Made by a program: the position numbers and the translations under genes
The notes under the pieces: generated by a model
What the model saw: the letters and a program-made list of their open reading frames with translations, nothing else
Databases searched by the model: none
Told to the model about the DNA's origin: nothing
Source: Streptomyces sp. PKU-EA00015
GTDB lineage: Bacteria > Actinomycetota > Actinomycetes > Streptomycetales > Streptomycetaceae
Length of the DNA stretch: 58,008 nucleotides
Assembly: GCF_013387495.1 (NCBI RefSeq)
Contig: NZ_JABZEE010000023.1
Location: 1 to 58,008 of the forward strand
Direction of reading: 5' to 3'
In this document: piece by piece, positions 8,674-17,939 of the stretch
How the letters are laid out: each line of letters starts with the position of its first letter
How positions within the stretch are numbered: the first letter of the stretch is position 1

Positions 8674-9414
8674 TCATGCCGTCACGACAGGCGGGCGGCG
8701 GGCCAGGAGATGGGCCTGCGGCGTCTTCTCACCCGGTTCCGCCTCCCGCACCGTCCGCGCCCGCACCTCGAAGCCGGCCGACTCCAGCTGCTCCGCGACC
8801 TGTTCGGGCATCAGCCGGTGGAAGTCGAGCAAGACCTCGTGCCCGAACGCCTCGGTGTGGCGCACGGGCTCGTGACCGACCTGGAACCCCAGGAGCAGAT
8901 ACCCGCCGGGAGCGAGGACGCGGTGGAACTCGGCGTACACGGCGGGCCGTTGGGCGGGCGGGACGTGGATGATGGAGTACCAGGCGACGAGCCCGCCGAG
9001 TGAGCCGTCGTCGAGGTCGAGCGCGGTCATGGACCCCTCGTCGAACCGCAGCCCCGGAAACGTGCGCCGGGCGAGGGCGACCATCGCGGGAGACAGGTCG
9101 ATCCCCGAGATGTCCACTCCCCGCCCATCGAGATACGCGGTCGTCCGCCCCGGCCCGGACCCGACCTCGACGACACGGCCCTCGACCAGCTCGGCGAACG
9201 CGGTGAGCGTGGCGCGGTCCAGTGGCTTGGCCTCCAAGTCGGCGCGGAAGATGTCGGCGTAGTCGGCGGCGATGGCGTCGTACGAGGCGCGGGTGTCGGT
9301 GAGGAAGGCGGGCTCGCCCTCCCGGGGCCCTGTGGCCCCGGCCTCGTCCGTCTGAGATCCGTTCCCCTGAAGTCCGTGCGCCTGAGGCCGGACCCTCTCG
9401 GATTCGATGGTCAT
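8674..9414 (-). CDS. Class I SAM-dependent methyltransferase (copy 2)
   Basis: 246 residues. After a variable, probably unstructured N-terminus (about 1-38) the fold begins at TRASYDAIAADYADIF. Motif I is VVEVGSGPGRTTAYLDG, followed by GIDLSPAMVALARR and HRVLAPGGYLLLGF. AAGG lies 7 nt before the ATG at 9414. It is the first gene of the tandem pair and probably drives its paralogue. The substrate is unknown. Confidence 0.9.
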   Translation of the reverse strand: MTIESERVRPQAHGLQGNGSQTDEAGATGPREGEPAFLTDTRASYDAIAADYADIFRADLEAKPLDRATLTAFAELVEGRVVEVGSGPGRTTAYLDGRGVDISGIDLSPAMVALARRTFPGLRFDEGSMTALDLDDGSLGGLVAWYSIIHVPPAQRPAVYAEFHRVLAPGGYLLLGFQVGHEPVRHTEAFGHEVLLDFHRLMPEQVAEQLESAGFEVRARTVREAEPGEKTPQAHLLARRPPVVTA

Positions 9415-9592
9415 GGGACGACCTTAACGGCCGGGTCGGACAGCGCGTCCGTGTGTGCGGCAGCGGTCCTCGGGCAGTCCTGACTGTTTCTCAATTTCCC
9501 TGATTCGCCGAGCTGCTCCGTGGAAAACCCCATTTCGGAAGCAGTGCGAGTGGGTGTGGCTTCGCGTGGCCCCGTGCGGCAGGCATCGTGTC

Positions 9593-9745
9593 GCCGCCGG
9601 TGCCGGGGCTCACGAAGTGCGGGTCGCCCACGATGCCGTTGGCGGTCGGCCGCGGCACGCCCTGGAAGACGTTCCACAGCCACTGGATGCCCGGGCCCGT
9701 GGGCAGCCGGGAGTCGCCGGTACCACCCAGATGGGCCCGGCGGCA
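9593..9745 (-). pseudogene. Remnant of a right-handed beta-helix protein
   Basis: In the 414-bp gap between a methyltransferase and a VOC gene, the minus strand encodes WLWNVFQGVPRPTANGIVG followed by DPHFVSPGTGGD. This is the conserved late coil of secreted parallel beta-helix (pectate/alginate-lyase-like) proteins, where it normally reads close to 'GVPRPTANGI..DPxFxxPGTGGDG' and is followed by GYxLxxGSPA. Here the flanking sequence is unrelated low-complexity translation with no start or signal peptide, so this is a decayed fragment. Confidence 0.5.
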
Positions 9746-9828
9746 GAAGTCGGCGTCCGGCAGCTCCGACCCCAGCCGCCGGCGGCGAAGCAGGTGGGCG
9801 ACGCGTGACGCACAGGGCGCCGGCTCTG

Positions 9829-10260
9829 TCAGCGTTCCGACAGCGGTGACGGCGCCTCCTGCACGCACCACGTGTTGCCGTCCGGGTCCTTGAAGAACAT
9901 GAACGCGTTCCACACGTCGCCCGGGCCGTCCTCCCAGCCCGTCGCGCCCACGTGCTGGATCGGCGTCACCGGCACCCCGCGCGACATGAGCTCCGAGTGC
10001 GCCTTAGCGATGTCCGTCACGCACAGCTGGAGCGCGTGCAGGGAGCCGGGGGCCATCTCGGGCTGGTCCGGGTGGCGCGGCATTCCGGTCATCAGCGCGA
10101 TGGAACAGCGCGAGCCGGGCGGCGTGAGCTGGATGATGCGCATGCCCGGGGCGACCTCGTCGTCCAGGTCGACCTTGAACCCCAGGGCCTCCCCGTAGAA
10201 CGTCTTCGCGCGGTCCAGGTCCGTGACCGGGACGGTGACGACTTCGAGGGTCATTTCCAT
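9829..10260 (-). CDS. VOC (glyoxalase/bleomycin-resistance-fold) protein
   Basis: 143 residues forming one VOC module pair: TVPVTDLDRAKTFYGEALGF at the start and FFKDPDGNTWCVQE at the end, with the family's Glu/His metal ligands in LHALQL and VQEAP. VOC proteins of this subtype are often annotated glyoxalase; the actual substrate is not predictable. AAGGA lies close before the ATG at 10260; a second in-frame ATG two codons later is possible. It is 58 nt downstream of the oxidase-like gene and probably co-transcribed. Confidence 0.88.
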   Translation of the reverse strand: MEMTLEVVTVPVTDLDRAKTFYGEALGFKVDLDDEVAPGMRIIQLTPPGSRCSIALMTGMPRHPDQPEMAPGSLHALQLCVTDIAKAHSELMSRGVPVTPIQHVGATGWEDGPGDVWNAFMFFKDPDGNTWCVQEAPSPLSER

Positions 10261-10318
10261 GGCGGGTCCTTACGTTGTCGGAGGAGCGAGGAGCGAGGAG
10301 CGGAGCCGGGAACGCGGG

Positions 10319-10837
10319 TCAGCCGGTGAAACTCCAGCGGGTCTGGCCGTACGGCTCTCCCCTGTGGAAACCGAACGCCTTCCGCGGCGCCACCCGGAAT
10401 ACCAAAGCCTCGCCGGCCGTGTGCGCGAACACGCCGTCGCGGACCTCGAAAGTCCAGTCCTCGCCGTACTTCTCGGTCCACAGCCGAGCCAGCGTGCGCA
10501 GCGCCGACTCGTCCGTGACCCGGACCGCCTCCCCCTCGACCACCACGTCGTCGCCCTCGCTCAGCGAGTTCGTCGACCCGGTCGTGAGGACCACGTGCGG
10601 GTTGGTGCGCAGGTTCAGCGCCTTCTGCTCCCCGGGGCCCGTGCAGAAGTGCAGGGCGTCGTCGTGCCAGACGGCGATCAGTGGCGTGACATGCGGGCGG
10701 CCGTCGGCACGTACGGTCGTCAGCCAGAACACCTCGGCGGCCGCGACCCGGGCCGCCGCCTCGGGCCAGGACGCGGCGGCCGCCTTCGGGTCGCTGAAAC
10801 GGGGATCGAGCTGTGCAACGGGGTCGGCCACGGACAT
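10319..10837 (-). CDS. Pyridoxamine-5'-phosphate-oxidase-like flavin/F420 protein
   Basis: 172 residues of split-barrel fold: FWLTTVRADGRPHVTPLIAVWHDDALHFCTG, then KALNLRTNPHVVLTTG, are the FMN/F420-binding strands of this superfamily. The C-terminal PRKAFGFHRGEPYGQTRWSF is typical of actinobacterial members, which are usually F420- or FMN-dependent reductases rather than true PNPOx. It probably forms an operon with the VOC gene. Confidence 0.87.
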   Translation of the reverse strand: MSVADPVAQLDPRFSDPKAAAASWPEAAARVAAAEVFWLTTVRADGRPHVTPLIAVWHDDALHFCTGPGEQKALNLRTNPHVVLTTGSTNSLSEGDDVVVEGEAVRVTDESALRTLARLWTEKYGEDWTFEVRDGVFAHTAGEALVFRVAPRKAFGFHRGEPYGQTRWSFTG

Positions 10838-10940
10838 CGCTCTGTCCTCTCACGTCGTGTGCCTTCGAAGGGCTGCACAGAGACAGACCCCGCGCGGCGC
10901 TCGTACTCATCGCTCGCCCCGGCACGAGCTCCGGGTTCCT

Positions 10941-13055
10941 TCAGCCCACCGGCTGCCACGCCGCCGGCGCCCCGGGACCGGACCAGTACAGCCGCCCGTC
11001 GTGGCCGATCGCGCCCACGCCCGTCTCCGTGCCCGAGGGAGCCCCCACGAACAGCGGCCCGCCCGACCGCCACCGCGGCGTACCGGCCGACCGGCCCGCC
11101 GTGCCCGTGCCGCCCGGCGCCGGCAGGTACGTGCCCGGTACGCCCGTCCGGGAGCGGACCGCCAGCAGCGCGTGACCGGGGCCGGACGCGCTGACCGGGC
11201 CGAAGCCCGCGACGCCGCCGAGCTCGGTGACGGGCGAGGCCAGGGGGCCCGAGAAGTGGGCCGTGCGGACCGCGCCGGAGGCGGGCCTGCGGAACCAGAG
11301 CCGTACGCCGTCGCCCTCCGGCGCCGCGCTCAGCGTGAGCGTCGTCGGCGGCAGGCCCGTCAGGGTGGGACCGCTCAGCGGGGCGCCCGGCCTCGCCTGC
11401 GTCCAGGACCAGACCGACAGCGGGGTGCTGACGAAGACGTGCTGGCGGCCGCTCGCGTCGGACGCCACGGCCGGGTCGCCGTGCAGGTTCTCGCCGCCGC
11501 GCTCGCGCCACGCCGTCCACGAGCCGTCGAGGCGCTGGGAGACCGAGCTGAGCGAGTAGTGGCCGTTGCGCAGGTAGACCGTGATCCGGCCCGCCTTGTC
11601 GACCGTCGCCGCGGGGGCCGAGATGTCGGAGAGACCGGACGCGTCGTCCTTCTCGGGCGTACCGAGGGAGTGCCACCGCCCGAACGCGCCGCCCGGCGTG
11701 CGCTGCACCGCCGTCACCACCTCGCGGCGGTAGTCGGCGGGCCCCGCGCCCAGGGCCGTACGGGTCGCGAAGACCGCGATCCGGCCGTCTGCGAGCCGCA
11801 CCGACGTCACGCCGCTGTCGAGCCCGGTGCCGGGCAGCAGCTCGGGACCGGTCCACGCGCCCCGCGCGCCGCGGTGCCAGACCGCGAGGCGCGTGTCGAG
11901 GACCGAGAAGGCCCACAGCTCGCCGCCGCGTCCGAGCTGCACCCAGGACGTCGACTCGCCCCGGGTGTAGCGGACGGACTGCGTCCAGCCGTGGCCGCCG
12001 GGCCGGGCCGCCACCTTGCGGTCGCCGCAGCCCGCCTCGGCGCCGCAGTAGTTGCGGTCGTCCGTCCACGCGTAGGTGTGCATCGTGCGCAGCTTGGCCG
12101 CCGCCGTCTCCGGGTCGAGCGTGTGCGGCAGGCCGCTGGTGAAGTAGCCGAGGTAGTTCTGGACGCTGAACGCCGGGTGGCCGGGCGTCGCCGCGTACCG
12201 CGCGAGCGCCGCCTGCGCGAACCGCGCCCCGAAGAGGTGGTCCTGGTGGTCGGTGGGCCGGTCCGTGCCGGCGACCAGGCCCGGCGTCGGGTCCTGCATC
12301 CGTACGTGCGTGGGCGCGAACCGCTTCAGCAGCCCCGCGACCGTGTCGACGACCTGCGCCTTGCTGTACGCGAAGTCCCGCTTCACCGGGGAGCCCGACG
12401 CCAGCTGCGAGGGCAGCTCGGACACCCGGCCGTCCCACAGACCGTGCAGGCTGACGGGCCGGTCGCCCGTGATGGAGCCCGCCTCGCGCAGCTGGACCCA
12501 CACCAGGGACAACTCCGGACGGGCCACGAGCACGTCCAGCTCGGCGGTGCCGCCGCCGGCCGTCGGTATCGCGGTACGCCGCCACGGGCTCGTCCGGTCG
12601 CCGGTCGCCATCTCCGCGTACGCGGCGCGTATGCCGTTCTGCCGGGCCTCCGCGTACCGGGCCTTGTCGGCGGCGGGCCTGACGGAGGGGGCGAGCGGGC
12701 CGGTGCGGGCCGCGTTGACGCCGTCGGACTCGCCCGCCGTGAGGTAGACGGAGGTCAGCCGGGAGCGGGAGTCGACCGACTGACGGGTGTCGGGGTTCAT
12801 GAAGAACAGGTCGTCGTCCGGGTGCGCGACGATCTGCACCACGGAGGTGGGGGCGGGCCCCGCGGGGGTCTGGCTCTCCTGGACGGTCGCCGGCCGGGCC
12901 GTCTGCACCTTCGGCGGGATGTGCGCCGCGCCGGAGCCGGCGGCATCGGCGCCGTAGAACCAGCCGGCCACGGCGACCGGGGCGATCAGGAGGGCCGCCG
13001 TCGGGCCTCGGCGGGAGAGCAGGGTGAAGCGGCGGCGGGGCCCGGACGAGCGCAT
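10941..13055 (-). CDS. Secreted PIG-L-family deacetylase with C-terminal propeller-like region
   Basis: 704 residues from the ATG at 13055. A signal segment (about 14-36) precedes a LmbE/PIG-L zinc domain with the signature VAHPDDDLFFMNPD and the later DHQDHLFGARF. These enzymes hydrolyse N-acetyl groups from GlcNAc-type sugars. From about residue 370 the protein consists of repeated blades (SVRLADGRIAVFATR, ALLAVRSRTG, GAIGHDGRLYWSG) like PLL/lectin-type beta-propellers, suggesting carbohydrate or wall binding. GAAGG lies 10 nt before the chosen ATG; an upstream in-frame ATG at 13133 lacks support. Divergent from glnE. Confidence 0.87.
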   Translation of the reverse strand: MRSSGPRRRFTLLSRRGPTAALLIAPVAVAGWFYGADAAGSGAAHIPPKVQTARPATVQESQTPAGPAPTSVVQIVAHPDDDLFFMNPDTRQSVDSRSRLTSVYLTAGESDGVNAARTGPLAPSVRPAADKARYAEARQNGIRAAYAEMATGDRTSPWRRTAIPTAGGGTAELDVLVARPELSLVWVQLREAGSITGDRPVSLHGLWDGRVSELPSQLASGSPVKRDFAYSKAQVVDTVAGLLKRFAPTHVRMQDPTPGLVAGTDRPTDHQDHLFGARFAQAALARYAATPGHPAFSVQNYLGYFTSGLPHTLDPETAAAKLRTMHTYAWTDDRNYCGAEAGCGDRKVAARPGGHGWTQSVRYTRGESTSWVQLGRGGELWAFSVLDTRLAVWHRGARGAWTGPELLPGTGLDSGVTSVRLADGRIAVFATRTALGAGPADYRREVVTAVQRTPGGAFGRWHSLGTPEKDDASGLSDISAPAATVDKAGRITVYLRNGHYSLSSVSQRLDGSWTAWRERGGENLHGDPAVASDASGRQHVFVSTPLSVWSWTQARPGAPLSGPTLTGLPPTTLTLSAAPEGDGVRLWFRRPASGAVRTAHFSGPLASPVTELGGVAGFGPVSASGPGHALLAVRSRTGVPGTYLPAPGGTGTAGRSAGTPRWRSGGPLFVGAPSGTETGVGAIGHDGRLYWSGPGAPAAWQPVG

Positions 13056-13343
13056 TGCGGTGGTGCCTTCGGTGTTCAGGATTTCCAGTGGACGAGGTTC
13101 CGGCCGGCGCGCGTCGTGTGCGGCCCGTCGCATACGGGCACGAAGATCGGCACCGGCCTGCCGTGAAGACGGAGATACCGAGCATGCGGTTCATCGCGGG
13201 CGTTGTGCGCGGAACATGGCGAATCTCACGCGCCTCGTGCGTCACGTCCGGCAGGTACCGCGCGCGGTCCGCGGGGCCCGGGCCGGGTGGTGGGGACTAG
13301 GCTCGATGCGGCACGCTGATCAGTGCGAGGACGGGAGACCGGG

Positions 13344-16331
13344 ATGACGGCGCCGGGGCGCAGAAGCAGTACCTTCACGCGACTCCTTCGGCACGGATTC
13401 ACCGACCCCTCCGCCGCCGAGCGGCTGCTCGACCTCCCCGACATGGCCCCGGTCCGCGCCGACCCCGTACTGCTCGACGCGTTCGCCGCCACCGCCGACC
13501 CCGACCTCGCCCTGCGCGGCCTGGTGCGCGTGGTGGAGGCCCACGAGGACGCCGAACGCCGCCGCTTCCTCGACACCCTCGCCACCGCCAAGCCCCTCCG
13601 CGACCGGCTGCTCGGCGTCCTCGGCGCCTCCGAGGCGCTCGGCGACCACCTGGCCCGCCACCCGCGCGACTGGCAGGCGCTGTTCACGTACGAGTCCGCC
13701 GACCTGCACCCGGGCGTGGCCGAGTTCGAGGCGGGGCTCGCCGGGGCGAACGACCCCGTGTCGCTGCGCGTCGCCTACCGCCGCTGTCTGCTCGCCATAG
13801 CGGCCCGCGACGTGTGCGGCACCACCGACGTCGCCCAGGCCGCCGCCGAACTCGCCGACCTCGCCACCGCGACCCTGCGCGCCGCGCTCACCATCGCCCG
13901 CGCCGCCGCACCCGACGACGCCGCCGCCTGCCGCCTCGCCGTCATCGCCATGGGCAAGTGCGGCGGCCACGAGCTGAACTACGTCTCCGACGTCGACGTG
14001 ATCTTCGTCGGCGAACCGGCGAACGGCACCGACGAGAGCAAGGCCCTCCAGGCCGCCACCCGCCTCGCCTCGCACCTGATGCGCATCTGCTCCGAGACCA
14101 CCGTCGAGGGCACCATCTGGCCCGTCGACGCCAACCTGCGCCCCGAGGGACGCAACGGCCCGCTGGTGCGCACCCTGTCCAGCCACCTCGCCTACTACCA
14201 GCGCTGGGCCAAGACCTGGGAGTTCCAGGCGCTGCTCAAGGCGCGGCCGGTCGCCGGCGACCTGGCACTGGGCGAGGAGTACATCGACGCCGTCTCCCCG
14301 CTCGTCTGGCAGGCCGCCGAACGCGAGAACTTCGTCGCCGACGTGCAGAAGATGCGCCGCCGCGTCGTCGACAACATCCCCGCCGCCGAGATCGAGCGCG
14401 AGCTCAAGCTCGGACCCGGCGGGCTGCGCGACGTCGAGTTCGCCGTCCAGCTGCTGCAGCTCGTCCACGGCCGCAGTGACGCCTCCCTGCACAGCGGCAA
14501 GACCCTCGAGGCGCTCCAGGCGCTCGCCGCCGGCGGGTACGTCGGCCGGGCCGACGCCGCCCAGCTCGACGACGCGTACCGCTTCCTGCGCGCCATGGAG
14601 CACCGCATCCAGCTCTACCGGCTGCGGCGTACCCACCTCGTGCCCGAGCAGGAGGCCGACCTGCGCCGCCTCGGTCGCTCCCTGGGGCTGCGCACCGACC
14701 CGGTCGCCGACCTCAACCGGGAGTGGAAGCGGCACGCCTCGGTCGTACGCCGGCTCCACGAGAAGCTGTTCTACCGGCCGCTGCTCGACGCCGTCGCCCA
14801 GCTCGCGCCCGGCGAGATCCGGCTCAGCCCCAAGGCCGCCGGACAGCGCCTCGAAGCCCTCGGCTACGCCGACCCCGTCGCCGCCCTGCGCCACCTGGAG
14901 GCGCTGTCCTCGGGGGTGTCCCGCAAGGCCGCCATCCAGCGCACGCTGCTGCCGGTGCTGCTCGGCTGGTTCGCCGACTCCGCCGACCCCGACGCGGGCC
15001 TCCTCGGCTTCCGCAAGGTCTCCGACGCACTCGGCAAGACGCCCTGGTACCTGCGGCTGCTGCGCGACGAGGGCGCCGCCGCCGAGAACCTGGCCAGGGT
15101 GCTGTCCGCCGGCCGGCTCGCGCCCGACCTGCTGCTGCGCGCCCCCGAGGCCGTCGCGATCCTCGGCGACCCCGAGGGCCTGCGGCCCCGCGGACGCGAC
15201 CACCTCGAACAGGAGGTGCTCGCCGCCGTCGGGCGCGCGGACAGCGCCGAGGCCGCCGTCGCCGCGGCCCGCGGCGTGCGCCGCCGCGAGCTGTTCCGTA
15301 CGGTCGCCGCCGACCTCATCGCCTCGTACGGCACCGAGGACAGCCCCGCCGAGGCGGACCACGGAGCCCTCGTCGACCGGGCCGGCACGGCGGTCACCGA
15401 CCTCACCGCGGCGACGATCGCGGGCGCGCTCAGGGCCGCCGTGCGCGACCAGTGGGGCGACACGCTGCCCACCCGGTTCGCGGTCATCGGCATGGGCCGC
15501 TTCGGCGGCGGCGAGCTGGGCTACGGCTCCGACGCCGACGTCCTGCTCGTGCACGAGCCGCGCGACGGCGTGGACGAACAGGAGGCCGCCCGCGCCGCGA
15601 ACACGGTCGTCGCCGAGATGCGGCGGCTGCTCCAGCTGCCCACCGCCGACCCGCCCCTGCTGATCGACGCCGACCTGCGGCCGGAGGGCAAGAGCGGACC
15701 CATGGTGCGCACGCTCGCCTCCTACGAGGCGTACTACCGCCGCTGGGGCCTCGTGTGGGAGAGCCAGGCCCTGCTGCGCGCGCGTCCCCTGGCCGGCGAC
15801 GCCGAACTGGGCGCCCGGTTCGTCGAACTGACCGACCCGCTGCGGTACCCGGAGAACGGACTCGGCGAGGACGCCGCACGGGAGATCCGCCGGCTCAAGG
15901 CGCGCATGGAGTCCGAACGCCTGCCGCGCGGCGCCGACCCGACGCTCCACGCCAAGCTGGGCCGCGGCGGTCTGAGCGACGTCGAGTGGACGGTCCAGCT
16001 GCTCCAGATGCGCCACGGCAGCAAGGTGCCGGGCCTGCGCACCACCCGTACGCGCGAGGCCCTGGCGGCGGCGCGGGAGGCCGGTCTGATCTCCGCCGAG
16101 GACGCCGCGACGCTCGACGAGGCGTGGGTGCTCGCCACGCGGGTGCGCAACGGCGTGATGGTGGTGCGGGGCCGGGCGGGCGACACGTTCCCGTCGGACG
16201 GCCGGGAGCTGGCGGCGGTGGGCCGTTATCTGGGGTACGGGCCGGGCCATGTGGGCGACATGCTGGACGACTACCGCAGGGTGACGCGGCGGGCGCGGGG
16301 CGTGGTGGAGGAGCTGTTCTACGGCGCGTAG
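13344..16331 (+). CDS. glnE: Bifunctional glutamine synthetase adenylyltransferase/deadenylase
   Basis: Adds and removes AMP on the Tyr of GlnA, switching it off and on with nitrogen status. It is a 995-residue protein with two nucleotidyltransferase domains. The N-terminal one (MGKCGGHELNYVSDVDVIF, about 203-221) is the deadenylylating half; the C-terminal one (MGRFGGGELGYGSDADVLL, about 715-733) is the adenylylating half. Each is followed by a GlnD-PII-uridylyltransferase-like helical domain. GGGAG lies 6 nt before the ATG at 13344; a GTG at 13323 is less likely. Its target glnA is 22 kb downstream in this window. Confidence 0.97.
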   Translation: MTAPGRRSSTFTRLLRHGFTDPSAAERLLDLPDMAPVRADPVLLDAFAATADPDLALRGLVRVVEAHEDAERRRFLDTLATAKPLRDRLLGVLGASEALGDHLARHPRDWQALFTYESADLHPGVAEFEAGLAGANDPVSLRVAYRRCLLAIAARDVCGTTDVAQAAAELADLATATLRAALTIARAAAPDDAAACRLAVIAMGKCGGHELNYVSDVDVIFVGEPANGTDESKALQAATRLASHLMRICSETTVEGTIWPVDANLRPEGRNGPLVRTLSSHLAYYQRWAKTWEFQALLKARPVAGDLALGEEYIDAVSPLVWQAAERENFVADVQKMRRRVVDNIPAAEIERELKLGPGGLRDVEFAVQLLQLVHGRSDASLHSGKTLEALQALAAGGYVGRADAAQLDDAYRFLRAMEHRIQLYRLRRTHLVPEQEADLRRLGRSLGLRTDPVADLNREWKRHASVVRRLHEKLFYRPLLDAVAQLAPGEIRLSPKAAGQRLEALGYADPVAALRHLEALSSGVSRKAAIQRTLLPVLLGWFADSADPDAGLLGFRKVSDALGKTPWYLRLLRDEGAAAENLARVLSAGRLAPDLLLRAPEAVAILGDPEGLRPRGRDHLEQEVLAAVGRADSAEAAVAAARGVRRRELFRTVAADLIASYGTEDSPAEADHGALVDRAGTAVTDLTAATIAGALRAAVRDQWGDTLPTRFAVIGMGRFGGGELGYGSDADVLLVHEPRDGVDEQEAARAANTVVAEMRRLLQLPTADPPLLIDADLRPEGKSGPMVRTLASYEAYYRRWGLVWESQALLRARPLAGDAELGARFVELTDPLRYPENGLGEDAAREIRRLKARMESERLPRGADPTLHAKLGRGGLSDVEWTVQLLQMRHGSKVPGLRTTRTREALAAAREAGLISAEDAATLDEAWVLATRVRNGVMVVRGRAGDTFPSDGRELAAVGRYLGYGPGHVGDMLDDYRRVTRRARGVVEELFYGA

Positions 16332-16366
16332 CGCGCGCCGGGCCCGCAGGATCCGAAAGAGAGGGC

Positions 16367-17257
16367 CTAGGCGCGCGTCGGCAGCAGGCGCCGGAAACGC
16401 TGGGGCCGGTTCGGGTCCTCCAGCACCAGCCGGGGCAACCGGTGCGGCAGCGCCCGGTACCACGCGTACGACACCCCGAAGCCGAACGCCAGGCAGATCA
16501 TGCCGCCCACCGCGTCCAGCCAGAAGTGGTTCGCCGTCGCCACGATGACGACCAGCGTCAGCGTCGGGTACAGCACGCCGAGGATCCTCGCCCACGGCGC
16601 CGTCGCCACCGCGCAGATGACGAGGCCGCACCAGAGCGACCAGCCGATGTGCATCGAGGGCATGGCCGCGTACTGGTTCGACATGTTCTTGAAGTTGCCC
16701 GAGGCCATCGAGCCCCAGGTCTCGTGGACGAGCACGGTGTCGATGAAGTGCTGCCCGTTCATCAACCGGGGCGGCGCGAGCGGATACAGGTAGTAACCGA
16801 CCAGCGCCACACCGGTGGTGGAGAAGAGGACGAGGCGGGCGGCGGCGTAACGGCCGGGGTGTCCGCGGTACAGCCACACCAGCACACCGACGGTCACCAC
16901 GAAGTGCAGTGTCGCGTAGTAGTAATTCATGGACACGATCAGCCATGTCACCGAATTCACGGCGTGGTTGACCGACTGCTCCACCGCTATGCCGAGGGTC
17001 TTCTCGGCCTCCCAGATCCAGTCCGCGTTGCGCAGGGCCTGGGTCCGCTGCTCCGGTACCGCGTTGCGGATCAGCGAGTACGTCCAGTAACTCACCGCGA
17101 TCAGCAGGATTTCGAACCAGATACGGGGGCGGCGCGGCGACCGGGGAGCGCGCCGGACTTGTCCGGTGTGGACTGATTCGGCGGTGGCCTCGTCGTCCAC
17201 CATGGGTGACGGGGTCGCCGTCCGGCTGTCCAGAGTCTTCACGGTCGCTTCACCCAT
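16367..17257 (-). CDS. PAP2-superfamily integral membrane phosphatase/transferase
   Basis: 296 residues with about six membrane helices. The PAP2 signatures are AAMPSMHIGWS (His in motif 2) and ATANHFWLDAVGG (motif 3 His...Asp). The layout resembles the AUR1/inositol-phosphoceramide-synthase-like PAP2_3 subgroup common in actinobacteria, which transfers or hydrolyses lipid phosphates at the outer face of the membrane. The ATG at 17257 is preferred over an in-frame codon 11 residues upstream, but neither has a strong ribosome site. Converges on glnE with a 35-nt gap. Confidence 0.85.
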   Translation of the reverse strand: MGEATVKTLDSRTATPSPMVDDEATAESVHTGQVRRAPRSPRRPRIWFEILLIAVSYWTYSLIRNAVPEQRTQALRNADWIWEAEKTLGIAVEQSVNHAVNSVTWLIVSMNYYYATLHFVVTVGVLVWLYRGHPGRYAAARLVLFSTTGVALVGYYLYPLAPPRLMNGQHFIDTVLVHETWGSMASGNFKNMSNQYAAMPSMHIGWSLWCGLVICAVATAPWARILGVLYPTLTLVVIVATANHFWLDAVGGMICLAFGFGVSYAWYRALPHRLPRLVLEDPNRPQRFRRLLPTRA

Positions 17258-17333
17258 GGGACGAGAGTCTGCCAGATACACGGCCCACACTGATCATCCC
17301 TTGGACGGGTTCGCGCCGTACGCGGTACACCTT

Positions 17334-17350
17334 ACGGACGAGCCGTCCGT
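17334..17350 (-). terminator. Short hairpin at the end of the GNAT gene
   Basis: ACGGACG, AGC loop, CGTCCGT: a perfect 7-bp stem touching the stop codon of the minus-strand GNAT gene. It would separate that gene from the PAP2 gene. Confidence 0.4.
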
Positions 17351-17913
17351 CAGGGGGAGAGCCGGGGCGCCCCGAATGCGATGCGGGCGGCCGGCAGGTG
17401 CTTCTCCAGCAGCAGCACCCCGTACAGGCTTCCGTCCGCCGCCCGCTTCGCGGGCTCCTCGCCGACCACGGTGTAGCCCGCGTCCTCGTAGTACGTCCGC
17501 AGCCGGGGATTGCTGCTCAGGCAGTCCAGCCGGGCCGTCGTGCGCCCCGCGGCCGCGACGCGCCCCTCGGCGTGGGCGAGCAGCGCCCGGCCCGTGCCGG
17601 GGGGAGCCGACCGGTCGGTCATCAGGCGGTGCACATAACCGGCCGTCGGGGGCTGCGCGCCCCAGGCCCCCTCGTCGTCCCACCACAGTTCGTACGCCCC
17701 GACCGGGGCGTCCGCGGCCCGCATCAGCCACACCTCGCCGTCGGCGATCCGGCGGCGGAAATGGGCGGCATCCTTGCCGCCCGGCTTCCACTGGTCGATG
17801 CCGTGGCGCAGCATCCACCGCGCGGCTCCGTCGTGGAGCCCGACCAGGATGTCGACGTCCGACGGGGTCGCGGGGGAGAAGGCCGCGGGGGAGGAGAGAG
17901 ACTCGGTGATCAT
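17350..17913 (-). CDS. GNAT-family N-acetyltransferase
   Basis: 187 residues. The acetyl-CoA site lies in VHRLMTDRSAPPGTGRALLAHAEGR, a slightly degenerate motif A, followed by RLDCLSSNPRLRTYYEDAGY. The substrate is unknown. It starts 26 nt after the TetR gene, so the two are probably one transcript and the regulator may control this enzyme. Confidence 0.85.
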   Translation of the reverse strand: MITESLSSPAAFSPATPSDVDILVGLHDGAARWMLRHGIDQWKPGGKDAAHFRRRIADGEVWLMRAADAPVGAYELWWDDEGAWGAQPPTAGYVHRLMTDRSAPPGTGRALLAHAEGRVAAAGRTTARLDCLSSNPRLRTYYEDAGYTVVGEEPAKRAADGSLYGVLLLEKHLPAARIAFGAPRLSP

Positions 17914-17939
17914 GGCGTCATGATGTCGGGCGGCCCCGG

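Noticed and set aside
10275..13166. Very long plus-strand frame opposite the PIG-L gene
   Set aside because: Its translation is low-complexity Arg/Gly/Val; the minus-strand PIG-L protein has clear motifs.
13056..13343. Possible GlnR boxes before glnE
   Set aside because: No two boxes were found at 11-bp spacing with a GaAAc match.
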